Below are positions 7,147 through 13,585 of a DNA stretch of 42,266 nucleotides, in pieces. The number at the start of each line of letters is the position of its first letter. Position 1 is the first letter of the stretch. The notes under the pieces were generated by a model, which saw only the letters and a list, made by a program, of their open reading frames with translations, was not told the origin of the DNA and did no database searches. A program made the translations under genes and the position numbers. The stretch is from Kribbella antibiotica (GTDB lineage: Bacteria > Actinomycetota > Actinomycetes > Propionibacteriales > Kribbellaceae): positions 1 to 42,266 of the forward strand of contig NZ_SMKX01000014.1 in the NCBI RefSeq assembly GCF_004349055.1. Direction: 5' to 3'.

Positions 7147-8363
7147 ACGACCTGCCGCGGATCGTCATCGTCGGAGCCGGTATCGCCGGACTCTGTTCCG
7201 CAGAACGCCTGCGGGAGCTCGGGTTCGACGGCGAGATCGTCATCATCGGCTCCGAGTCGACGCTGCCGGTCTATCGCCCGTCGCTGTCCAAGCAGTTCCT
7301 CACCGGCGAGCTCGGAGCCAAGGACGTCCTCACCGCCCCGGCGGACGACCTCGGCCTGATCTGGCGCCTGAGCACCACGGTGTCGCAGCTGGATCCGCAG
7401 CGCCGCATCGTCCATCTGCCCGGCGGTGAAGAGCTCGAGTACGACGGCCTGGTCATCGCGAGCGGGGTCGAGTCGCGGCGGCATCCCGGCGGACTGAGCG
7501 GGCATCCGCGTGCCGCCGTGATCCGCACCCGCGCGGACACCCGGCGGTTGCGTCAGCTGCTCGACGGATCACGGGAGCAGATCGTTGTCATCGGCACCGG
7601 TTTCATCGGCTGCGAGGTCGCGTCGAGCCTGCGTCACATGGACCGCCCGGTCACCCTCGTCGGCCGGGCGAGCATGCTGATGAACAACCTGCTCGACACT
7701 GACCTGGCCACCCGGCTGACGGATCTGCACCGGCGCAACAAAGTCCGGCTGGAGCTCGGCACCAAGGTGGAGACGTGGGCAGGCAACGCGTCGCGGATCG
7801 ACGTACGGCTGTCGAGCGGCCGAAGCCTCAGTGCGGCCGCCGTGATCGTCGCGGTGGGCTCGATTCCGGCCGTGGCCTGGCTGCGGGATTCCGGTGCCAC
7901 GCTGAACAACGGTGTGGTGTGTGACGCGACCTGTCATGTCGAGGGCATGGAGGACGTGGTCGCCGCCGGCGACGTCGCGTCCTGGCCGAACCTGCGCTTC
8001 GAGACCACGCCGCGGCGCGTCGAGCACTGGACGAACGCGATCGAGATGGGGCGCGCCGCAGCCGAAAGCCTGCTCAGCGGCCGGGAGTCGGCATCGCCGT
8101 TCACACCGATCCCCCGCTTCTGGTCCGAGCAGCACGGTCTGCGCATCCAGGCGGCGGGCATGCCCGCCGTCGGCAGCCAACGGGTGTCGCTCGACCCGGC
8201 GGCCACGACGCAGCGGTCGCTGTCCGGCTATCTGTCCAACGACGAACTGGTCGGCGTCATCGGCTTCGACCGTTCGGTTGCCGTCCTCAACTACGCCAAG
8301 GAGCTGCAGAACAAGGCCCTGGTGACCCGGGTGATCAAAGAAAGGAGTCCGTCGTGCGGCTGA
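7143..8363 (+). CDS. FAD-dependent NAD(P)H:ferredoxin oxidoreductase
   Basis: The 406-residue protein is of the pyridine-nucleotide-disulfide family, ferredoxin/rubredoxin reductase branch. It shows the N-terminal FAD dinucleotide fold (IVIVGAGIAGLCSAERLRE), the family motif YRPSLSKQFLTGE near residues 42-55, the NAD(P)H fold (IVVIGTGFIGCEVASSL, about residues 144-160), and the second FAD contact VVAAGDVASWPN (about residues 275-286). It has no redox-active CxxC, as expected for a ferredoxin reductase. It very probably supplies electrons to the ferredoxin domain of the preceding protein, with which it overlaps by four bases, and it overlaps the small following gene by ten bases. Confidence 0.92.
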   Translation: MNDLPRIVIVGAGIAGLCSAERLRELGFDGEIVIIGSESTLPVYRPSLSKQFLTGELGAKDVLTAPADDLGLIWRLSTTVSQLDPQRRIVHLPGGEELEYDGLVIASGVESRRHPGGLSGHPRAAVIRTRADTRRLRQLLDGSREQIVVIGTGFIGCEVASSLRHMDRPVTLVGRASMLMNNLLDTDLATRLTDLHRRNKVRLELGTKVETWAGNASRIDVRLSSGRSLSAAAVIVAVGSIPAVAWLRDSGATLNNGVVCDATCHVEGMEDVVAAGDVASWPNLRFETTPRRVEHWTNAIEMGRAAAESLLSGRESASPFTPIPRFWSEQHGLRIQAAGMPAVGSQRVSLDPAATTQRSLSGYLSNDELVGVIGFDRSVAVLNYAKELQNKALVTRVIKERSPSCG

Positions 8364-8632
8364 ACTCACCAGTTCTCGTTGCGGTGCTGGCACTTCTCAC
8401 CGGCCTCGCCGTCGGCGTCGCGCAGTCGCCCAACTGCACGTCGCTCACCACCACCATCAAGGTGCTCGTCGCGGACTCGGCGCACCCGGTCCAGCTCAGT
8501 GTCCCGCTGCCCTACCGCGAGCCACCACGACCGCTGCTGGCACCGGTTCCCGCCGCCGAGTTCGACTCCACCTGGCCGCTGGCGGGACGCGGAATCGGCC
8601 ACGGCACCGACCACGCCGCGGAGGACCGATGA
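8354..8632 (+). CDS. Small exported protein of unknown function
   Basis: The 92-residue product starts with a signal or anchor segment (SPVLVAVLALLTGLAVGVAQS) and continues into a proline-rich tail (YREPPRPLLAPVPAAEF) ending with several charged residues. It has one cysteine (Cys28). I recognise no family. The GTG start has a clear AAAGGAG seven bases upstream. The gene overlaps its neighbours at both ends (ten bases with the reductase, ATGA with the DUF742 gene), so it is embedded in the operon and very likely expressed. It may be an exported partner of the membrane reductase or of the conservon complex; that is inference from position only. Confidence 0.7.
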   Translation: MRLNSPVLVAVLALLTGLAVGVAQSPNCTSLTTTIKVLVADSAHPVQLSVPLPYREPPRPLLAPVPAAEFDSTWPLAGRGIGHGTDHAAEDR

Positions 8633-9231
8633 CTGCGATTCGGTTCGGTGGCTGGGCCGACTACCGCGAATGGGCCGAGCGCGACTTCCGCGACCGGGCC
8701 CCGGCCGAGGAGTCCGGCGATGTTCGGCAGGTCGCGATCGTCGTCGAGGCGCTGACCGATCTGGTGCCGATCAAGGTGTTGCTGGAGGAGACGAGCGCTG
8801 GTGCGCGCAACGGTTGCCGGATGCCGTCGAACGGCCTGGCGCCGACCGACGGGCCGGACCCGGCCGCCGACCTCGCGGACTCGTCGATCATCCGGCCGTA
8901 CGTGCGGTCGGGAGGCCGGTCGGAGGTCAAGTACAACCTCGAGTTCGAGACCTTGGTCGAAGCCGCCCGCCCCTACGCTTCGCTGCCGATCAAGGACCTG
9001 ACCGAGGACCAACGGCACATCTGCCGGGTCTGTGTGATGCCGCAATCCGTGGCGGAGGTCGCGGTCGCGATCTCGGCCCCGTTGGGGCTGGCCCGAACGA
9101 TCATCAGCGAAGCCATCGACAGGCAATACCTACGCGTCCACCAACCAGTGGCCATCGTGGACGGACTGCCGCCGGCCGAGCTGCTGCGGCGGGTCTACTC
9201 CGGCCTGGCCCGGCTGTCGGCCACCCGATGA
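8629..9231 (+). CDS. Conservon DUF742 protein (CvnC-like)
   Basis: Of 200 residues, the last 110 are a DUF742 domain: IIRPYVRSGGRSEVKYN, SLPIKDLTEDQRHICRVCV, QSVAEVAVAISAPLGLARTII and YLRVHQP. In Streptomyces conservons this protein binds the sensor-kinase-like, roadblock and GTPase proteins in a membrane-associated complex. The 90-residue N-terminal part (FGGWADYREWAERDFRD...) is extra compared with the short stand-alone CvnC proteins I know. Here DUF742 comes first, before the ATPase; the usual Streptomyces order is ATPase, roadblock, DUF742, GTPase. It overlaps the previous gene by ATGA. Confidence 0.88.
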   Translation: MTAIRFGGWADYREWAERDFRDRAPAEESGDVRQVAIVVEALTDLVPIKVLLEETSAGARNGCRMPSNGLAPTDGPDPAADLADSSIIRPYVRSGGRSEVKYNLEFETLVEAARPYASLPIKDLTEDQRHICRVCVMPQSVAEVAVAISAPLGLARTIISEAIDRQYLRVHQPVAIVDGLPPAELLRRVYSGLARLSATR

Positions 9232-9266
9232 GCACAGAGTCGATGAGCGCCCGGAGAGGAGGTCTT

Positions 9267-10889
9267 GTGAGCAAACAGTTCGTATTCGCCACCCTGACCC
9301 TGACGCAGATCGTGCTGGTAGCTGTCCCGGCCGTGATCCGCACCCCGGACTGGCTCTGGCTGGCGGCTCTGCCCGCTGCCGTCTGCGTCGGTGCCGTCAT
9401 GTTCGAGTACGGGCGACGGCTGTCGCGAGCTCAGCAAACCCTGTACGGCGAGGTCGGCGCGCTCGAGGAGGCGTGTGCGACCGCGTTGCAGTCGTCGGCC
9501 GATCACGAGGACCTGCGACTGGGCTATACCGAGGTGTTCGTCAACATGTTCCGCCGTACCCAGACCTTGCTGCAACGCCAGTTGCAGGTGATCGAGCGCC
9601 TGGAGCAGGGCAACCGGACACCGGAAGACATGCATCTGTTCTTCCAGCTCGACCACCTCGTGACGCGGATGCGCCGCAACAACGAGAACGTACTGGTGCT
9701 GGCCGGAACCGAACTGGTGCGAGCCACCAAGAACCCGGTGACGATCGCCGACGTGTTCCGCGCGGCGATGTCGGAGGTGGACAAGTACCAGAAGATCCGG
9801 GTGCTCGGTACGCCGTCGGTCCGTGTCTCCAACACCGCCGCGGGCGACCTGATCCGAATCATCGCCGAACTGCTGGACAACGCGACGGCCTTCAGCGCGC
9901 CGGACAAGGAAGTCACGATCAACGCCGAACTCGGGCGGCACCAAGGACTGTCGATCGGCGTGTTCGACAACGGGATCGGGATGTCCGACGAGGACATCCG
10001 CCGAGTCAACGACCAGCTGAAGAAGCTTGGCTCGCTGGAGATCGCGCGCTCGCGCCGGGTCGGGCTGTTCGTGGTCGGCCGGCTCGCGGGCCGCAACGGC
10101 TTCAAGGTGGAGCTGTTCGGCGGCGACGACGTCGTGGGTGTTTCGGCGCTCGTGTCGGTGCCGAGTTCGGTCCTGCTCGAGGAGGACGCCGTCCGCGCGA
10201 CGCTGCCGGGCGACCGGCGAGTCCTCACCGGCGCGCGGCAGGCGAGTTCGGCAGTAGCGGTGCGGACGACCCTCCGGCGAACCGGTACGACGCACGCCGG
10301 CCAGAACGAGCAGTCGAGTCCACGCCAGATGTCGTCCTGGTACAGCAGGTCGCCGTCGTGGCGAACCGAACGGGACCCGGTGGGGACCGACCGCATCGAC
10401 CAGACACATGCCGACGTACCGGAAGTGCTGCCGATGCGGGTGCCCGGCCAGCGGGTCGCCGAACTCGCCGCCGAGCCTGAGGAACCGGAGGAGCCTGAGG
10501 AGCCGATGGAGCCGATGGAGCCCACGCCCGTTGACGGCCAGGACACCCGAGTGCCGTCGCGATGGTTCAAGGCCGGCGGCGACCTCGCCGTACCGGCTGA
10601 GCCGCCACCGCCGGAAGCCGAGGAGCCCAACTCCTACACCTATACCGACGACGGTCTGCCGATGCGGCAGAGCGGCGCGCACCTGCAGGCCGCGATCGCG
10701 ACCGACGACCAGGCACCGGACGAGCCGGAGCAGGTCACAGCGGTCGAACGTGACCCGTCGCAGCTGCGGCGGAGGTTGTCCAGCTACCAGCTGGGTGTTC
10801 GGAAAGCCAAGGAACAAGAGGACCTGATGCGCGGCAGACAACAGCACACCGGCGGTTGGACCGTGTTGGAGAGGAAGGAAACGAAATGA
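9267..10889 (+). CDS. Conservon histidine-kinase-like ATPase (CvnA-like)
   Basis: The protein has two N-terminal membrane helices (FVFATLTLTQIVLVAVPAVI and WLWLAALPAAVCVGAVMF) joined by only about six residues, so almost nothing is exposed outside. A coiled region follows with FFQLDHLVTRMRRNNENVL, the phosphoacceptor-like segment of this family, then a HATPase domain (N-box ELLDNATAFSAPD; G-box DNGIGMSDEDI). After about residue 300 the tail is long, disordered and rich in Pro and Glu, with a short EEPEEP/MEPMEP repeat at 10479-10533. I chose the GTG at 9267 because GGAGAGGAGG lies just upstream. The in-frame ATG at 9228 would instead give an ATGA overlap with the DUF742 gene and thirteen more residues. 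Input must come through the membrane or from partner proteins. Confidence 0.88.
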   Translation: MSKQFVFATLTLTQIVLVAVPAVIRTPDWLWLAALPAAVCVGAVMFEYGRRLSRAQQTLYGEVGALEEACATALQSSADHEDLRLGYTEVFVNMFRRTQTLLQRQLQVIERLEQGNRTPEDMHLFFQLDHLVTRMRRNNENVLVLAGTELVRATKNPVTIADVFRAAMSEVDKYQKIRVLGTPSVRVSNTAAGDLIRIIAELLDNATAFSAPDKEVTINAELGRHQGLSIGVFDNGIGMSDEDIRRVNDQLKKLGSLEIARSRRVGLFVVGRLAGRNGFKVELFGGDDVVGVSALVSVPSSVLLEEDAVRATLPGDRRVLTGARQASSAVAVRTTLRRTGTTHAGQNEQSSPRQMSSWYSRSPSWRTERDPVGTDRIDQTHADVPEVLPMRVPGQRVAELAAEPEEPEEPEEPMEPMEPTPVDGQDTRVPSRWFKAGGDLAVPAEPPPPEAEEPNSYTYTDDGLPMRQSGAHLQAAIATDDQAPDEPEQVTAVERDPSQLRRRLSSYQLGVRKAKEQEDLMRGRQQHTGGWTVLERKETK

Positions 10890-11347
10890 GCGGAGAGCCG
10901 AAGCAGGAAGCGATGACGTACGAGGAGCTCGTGAACGAGTCGTCGTGGCTGATCAACGATTTCGTGGACCGCGTCCCCGGTGTGGCCCACGGGGTCACGG
11001 TGTCAGCGGACGGGCTGCTCCTTGCGGCCTCGGGCACGCTGCCCGAGGACCGGGCGGACCAGCTCGCCGCGGTGTCGTCGGGCTTGCTGAGCCTGACCGA
11101 GGGCGCGGCCCGCTGTTTCGAGGCGGGCAACGTCCGGGAAACGATCGTCGAGATGGATGCCGGAACCATGCTGCTGATGGCGATCAGCGACGGGTCCTGC
11201 CTGTCCATCCTGGCCGACCCCGGCTACGACATCGGCCAGATCGCCTACGAGATGGCCCTGCTCGTGGACCGGTTCAGCCGCCAGCTCACGCCGGGTGAAC
11301 GCAGCGACGACGCGGCGACGGTGCCCGCCGGTTCCGCTGCGAACTGA
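10886..11347 (+). CDS. Conservon roadblock/LC7 protein (CvnB-like)
   Basis: The 153-residue protein is a roadblock/LC7 domain: LINDFVDRVPGVAHGVTVSADGLLLA, the LPEDRADQLAAVSSGLLSL helix, and ETIVEMDAGTMLLMAISDGSCLSIL. In bacteria these small domains dimerise and act as GTPase regulators or scaffolds for MglA/CvnD-type GTPases. The start overlaps the previous stop by ATGA, with GAGAGGAAGG upstream. The next gene, encoding the GTPase, starts 26 bases after the stop. Confidence 0.92.
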   Translation: MSGEPKQEAMTYEELVNESSWLINDFVDRVPGVAHGVTVSADGLLLAASGTLPEDRADQLAAVSSGLLSLTEGAARCFEAGNVRETIVEMDAGTMLLMAISDGSCLSILADPGYDIGQIAYEMALLVDRFSRQLTPGERSDDAATVPAGSAAN

Positions 11348-11373
11348 CGGACCGGAACGGAGAGGAACGCGCG

Positions 11374-11985
11374 ATGAAAAGACTTGAATTCGGTCCGATG
11401 AAGAAGGCCGGCTCGATCACCTCGACGAAGATCGTGGTGGCCGGTGGGTTCGGGGTCGGCAAGACGACGTTCGTCGGGGCGGTCTCCGACATCGAGCCGC
11501 TGACCACCGAGGCGATGATGACGGTGGTCAGCAACGAGCTCGACGACACCACCCGGATCCCGGACAAGGTCGCGACCACGGTGGCGATGGACTTCGGCCG
11601 GGTCGCCCTCGACGACGACCTGCTGCTCTACCTGTTCGGAACTCCAGGCCAGGAACGCTTCTGGTTCATGTGGGACCACCTGGTCCGGGGTGCGCTCGGC
11701 GCGGTGGTGCTGGCCGACACCCGGCGGTTGTCGGACTCGTTCAGCTCGATCGACTTCTTCGAGAACCGCAAGATCCCGTACGTCGTGGGTGTCAACACCT
11801 TCGACGGGATTCTGCACCACCCCCTCGAACACGTCCGGCGTGCCATGGCGATCAATCCGGCCGTCCCGGTCCTGCGCTGTGACGCCCGCGACCGCGGTGA
11901 GGTCCGGCAGACGCTGCTCGAACTGATCGGGTACGTCGTGCAACGCGTCGAGCAGGCTGCCGAACCGCTGAAGGTAGGACTCTGA
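11374..11985 (+). CDS. Conservon small GTPase (CvnD-like)
   Basis: The 203-residue protein is a Ras-like/MglA-type GTPase. Walker A is GGFGVGKT (residues 24-31), the switch II region contains GTPGQERF (89-96), and the guanine-specificity segment is VGVNTFDG, which lacks the lysine of NKxD, as in other conservon GTPases. It probably cycles GTP at the membrane with the roadblock and DUF742 proteins. GGAGAGGAA precedes its ATG. The stop overlaps the thioredoxin start by one base (TGATG), linking signalling and thiol-redox genes translationally. Confidence 0.93.
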   Translation: MKRLEFGPMKKAGSITSTKIVVAGGFGVGKTTFVGAVSDIEPLTTEAMMTVVSNELDDTTRIPDKVATTVAMDFGRVALDDDLLLYLFGTPGQERFWFMWDHLVRGALGAVVLADTRRLSDSFSSIDFFENRKIPYVVGVNTFDGILHHPLEHVRRAMAINPAVPVLRCDARDRGEVRQTLLELIGYVVQRVEQAAEPLKVGL

Positions 11986-12353
11986 TGGCACGAGAAGTAA
12001 TCGCACTGGACGTGCCCACGTTCCAGGAACTGAGCAGGACCAGCGATGTGATGGTCATCGACATCTCCGCCGAGTGGTGCAGTCCGTGCCAGGCGTTCAC
12101 CGACGTGTTCCGCCACGCCGCCTCGTCGTACGAGGACGTGGTGTTCGCCTCGGTCGATGCCGACGAGCAGCACGAGCTGGGCGCGGCGTTCAACGTCAAG
12201 ACGATCCCGACTGTCGCGGTGCTGCGGGGCGGCGCGCTGATCTTCGTACACGAAGGCTCGCTGACCGAACAGGCGCTCGCCGACGTGATCCGGCAGGCCC
12301 GGGCGCTCGACGTCGAGAAGGTCCGCCAGTCCGTTCGCACACCTTCTTCATAA
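11985..12353 (+). CDS. Thioredoxin-fold protein with WCSPC active site
   Basis: The 122-residue thioredoxin has the active site EWCSPCQAF with Cys32 and Cys35 (Ser replaces the usual Gly of WCGPC) and the cis-proline segment KTIPTVAVLRGG. It has no signal peptide, so it is cytoplasmic. It should reduce disulfides, and its likely client is the peroxiredoxin encoded 18 bases downstream. It is coupled by TGATG to the GTPase gene, which is not a usual conservon neighbour; this suggests that GTPase signalling and thiol redox state are connected. Confidence 0.93.
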   Translation: MAREVIALDVPTFQELSRTSDVMVIDISAEWCSPCQAFTDVFRHAASSYEDVVFASVDADEQHELGAAFNVKTIPTVAVLRGGALIFVHEGSLTEQALADVIRQARALDVEKVRQSVRTPSS

Positions 12354-12371
12354 CGGAAAGGAGACTCTGCC

Positions 12372-12911
12372 ATGGCATTGGAAGTCGGTTCCCGGGCTCC
12401 GGACTTCACGTTGGAGGACAACAAACTCCGGCCGGTCACGTTGTCCTCGTTCATCGGCGACAAGAGCGTGCTGCTGATCTACTACCCGCGCGCGTTCACG
12501 CCGATCTGCAAGGGCGAGCTGTGCCAGATCCGCGACGAGATCGAGCTCTACCGCAACTACAACATCCAGGTGCTCGGCGTTTCGGTGGATTCACCGTTCA
12601 GCCTCGACGAGTGGGCCCAGAAGCAGAAGTACCCGTTCCCGTTGCTGTCCGACTTCTGGCCGCACGGCGAGGTGGCCACGACGTACGGGACGTTCAACGA
12701 CGGTGCCGGGGTGGCTAGGCGGGGCACGTTCCTGATCGATGCCGAGGGCATCATCCGGTTCGCCGAGGTGCAGCAGGCCGACCAGGCGCGCAACCAGACG
12801 GCGTGGAAGGAAGCGATCGCCACCTACCTCGAGCCGAAGCAGCTCGGCGTGGGGCTGACAGTGCCCACTGCGGTGGGCAGCTGGATCGATCTGCCATCAG
12901 AGACCGCGTGA
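12372..12911 (+). CDS. Peroxiredoxin (AhpC/TSA family)
   Basis: The 179-residue protein has the peroxidatic motif YYPRAFTPICKGEL with Cys46 and a second cysteine at 51, in the spacing of AhpE/Bcp-like enzymes (P-x-x-FT-x-x-C-x-x-ELC). The rest follows the family: GSRAPDFTLEDN at the start, LGVSVDSPFSLDEWA, and TFLIDAEGIIRFAEV. It would reduce hydrogen peroxide or organic hydroperoxides using the adjacent thioredoxin. AAAGGAG lies ten bases before the ATG. It ends the electron-transfer, conservon and thiol gene series; the second LuxR-type regulator follows after 50 bases. Confidence 0.94.
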   Translation: MALEVGSRAPDFTLEDNKLRPVTLSSFIGDKSVLLIYYPRAFTPICKGELCQIRDEIELYRNYNIQVLGVSVDSPFSLDEWAQKQKYPFPLLSDFWPHGEVATTYGTFNDGAGVARRGTFLIDAEGIIRFAEVQQADQARNQTAWKEAIATYLEPKQLGVGLTVPTAVGSWIDLPSETA

Positions 12912-12961
12912 AGTCGTCGCGTCAATACTGTCGGTCACGGGAACGACGACAGGAGCGACAG

Positions 12962-13585
12962 ATGAACCTGGTCCAGGTCGGCGTATGTGCAATCGATCCG
13001 ATCACGAAGGCGGGCGTGGCCAACTGCCTCGCGGCCGAACCGGACCTGATCGTCGTTCCGCAGCAGCAACAACTCCGCGCCGAGGTGGTCGTCGCCGCGT
13101 TCGAACGGCTGTCGACTGCTGCTCTGCAGGAGATGCGGGCCAGCGCCGCCGAGGTCCGCCGGCCGACGGTGCTGCTGATCAACGAGATCAAGGACGGCGA
13201 TCTGCCGACGGCTGTGGGGTGTGGTGTCGTCGCGATCCTGCCCCGGGCTGCGTGCGTGGACGGCCGACTGGGTAGGGCTGTGCGGTCCGCGGCGGCCGGT
13301 GGCGCGCACCTGCCGCCGAATCTGCTCGGTCAGCTCGTCGAGCACACCGAGCGGCTCTACCGCGAGGTGCTCGAGCCGAGCGGACTGGCCGGCGTCGGCC
13401 TCGACCCACGGGAGATCGAGGTGCTCCGGCTGATGGCGGACGGTCTCGACACCATCGAGATCGCCCGCAGTCTGTCCTATTCGGAGCGCACCGTGAAGAA
13501 GATCATCTTCGCGATCACCACCCGGTTGCGGGCGCGGAACCGGCCGCAGGCCGTCGCCTACGCGCTGCGGGCCGGAGTCATCTGA
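12962..13585 (+). CDS. Atypical LuxR-type regulator, downstream paralogue
   Basis: The 207-residue protein is organised like the regulator at 4856-5476. A receiver-like start (LVQVGVCAIDPITKAGVANCLAAEPDLIVV) is followed by a C-terminal LuxR helix-turn-helix (LDPREIEVLRLMADGLDTIEIARSLSYSERTVKKII). No aspartate occupies the phosphorylation position in the third strand (TVLLINEI instead), so it is probably not a classical response regulator. AGGAGCGACAG precedes the ATG. Its last 28 bases overlap the 3' end of the convergent SARP gene (13558-13585), so the two transcripts are antisense to each other there. It lies 50 bases after the peroxiredoxin gene and may be part of the same operon. Confidence 0.82.
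   Translation: MNLVQVGVCAIDPITKAGVANCLAAEPDLIVVPQQQQLRAEVVVAAFERLSTAALQEMRASAAEVRRPTVLLINEIKDGDLPTAVGCGVVAILPRAACVDGRLGRAVRSAAAGGAHLPPNLLGQLVEHTERLYREVLEPSGLAGVGLDPREIEVLRLMADGLDTIEIARSLSYSERTVKKIIFAITTRLRARNRPQAVAYALRAGVI

Noticed and set aside
9195..10847. Long minus-strand open frame opposite the CvnA-like gene
   Set aside because: Arg/His/Val-rich antisense translation without domains; the plus-strand gene has clear HATPase motifs.
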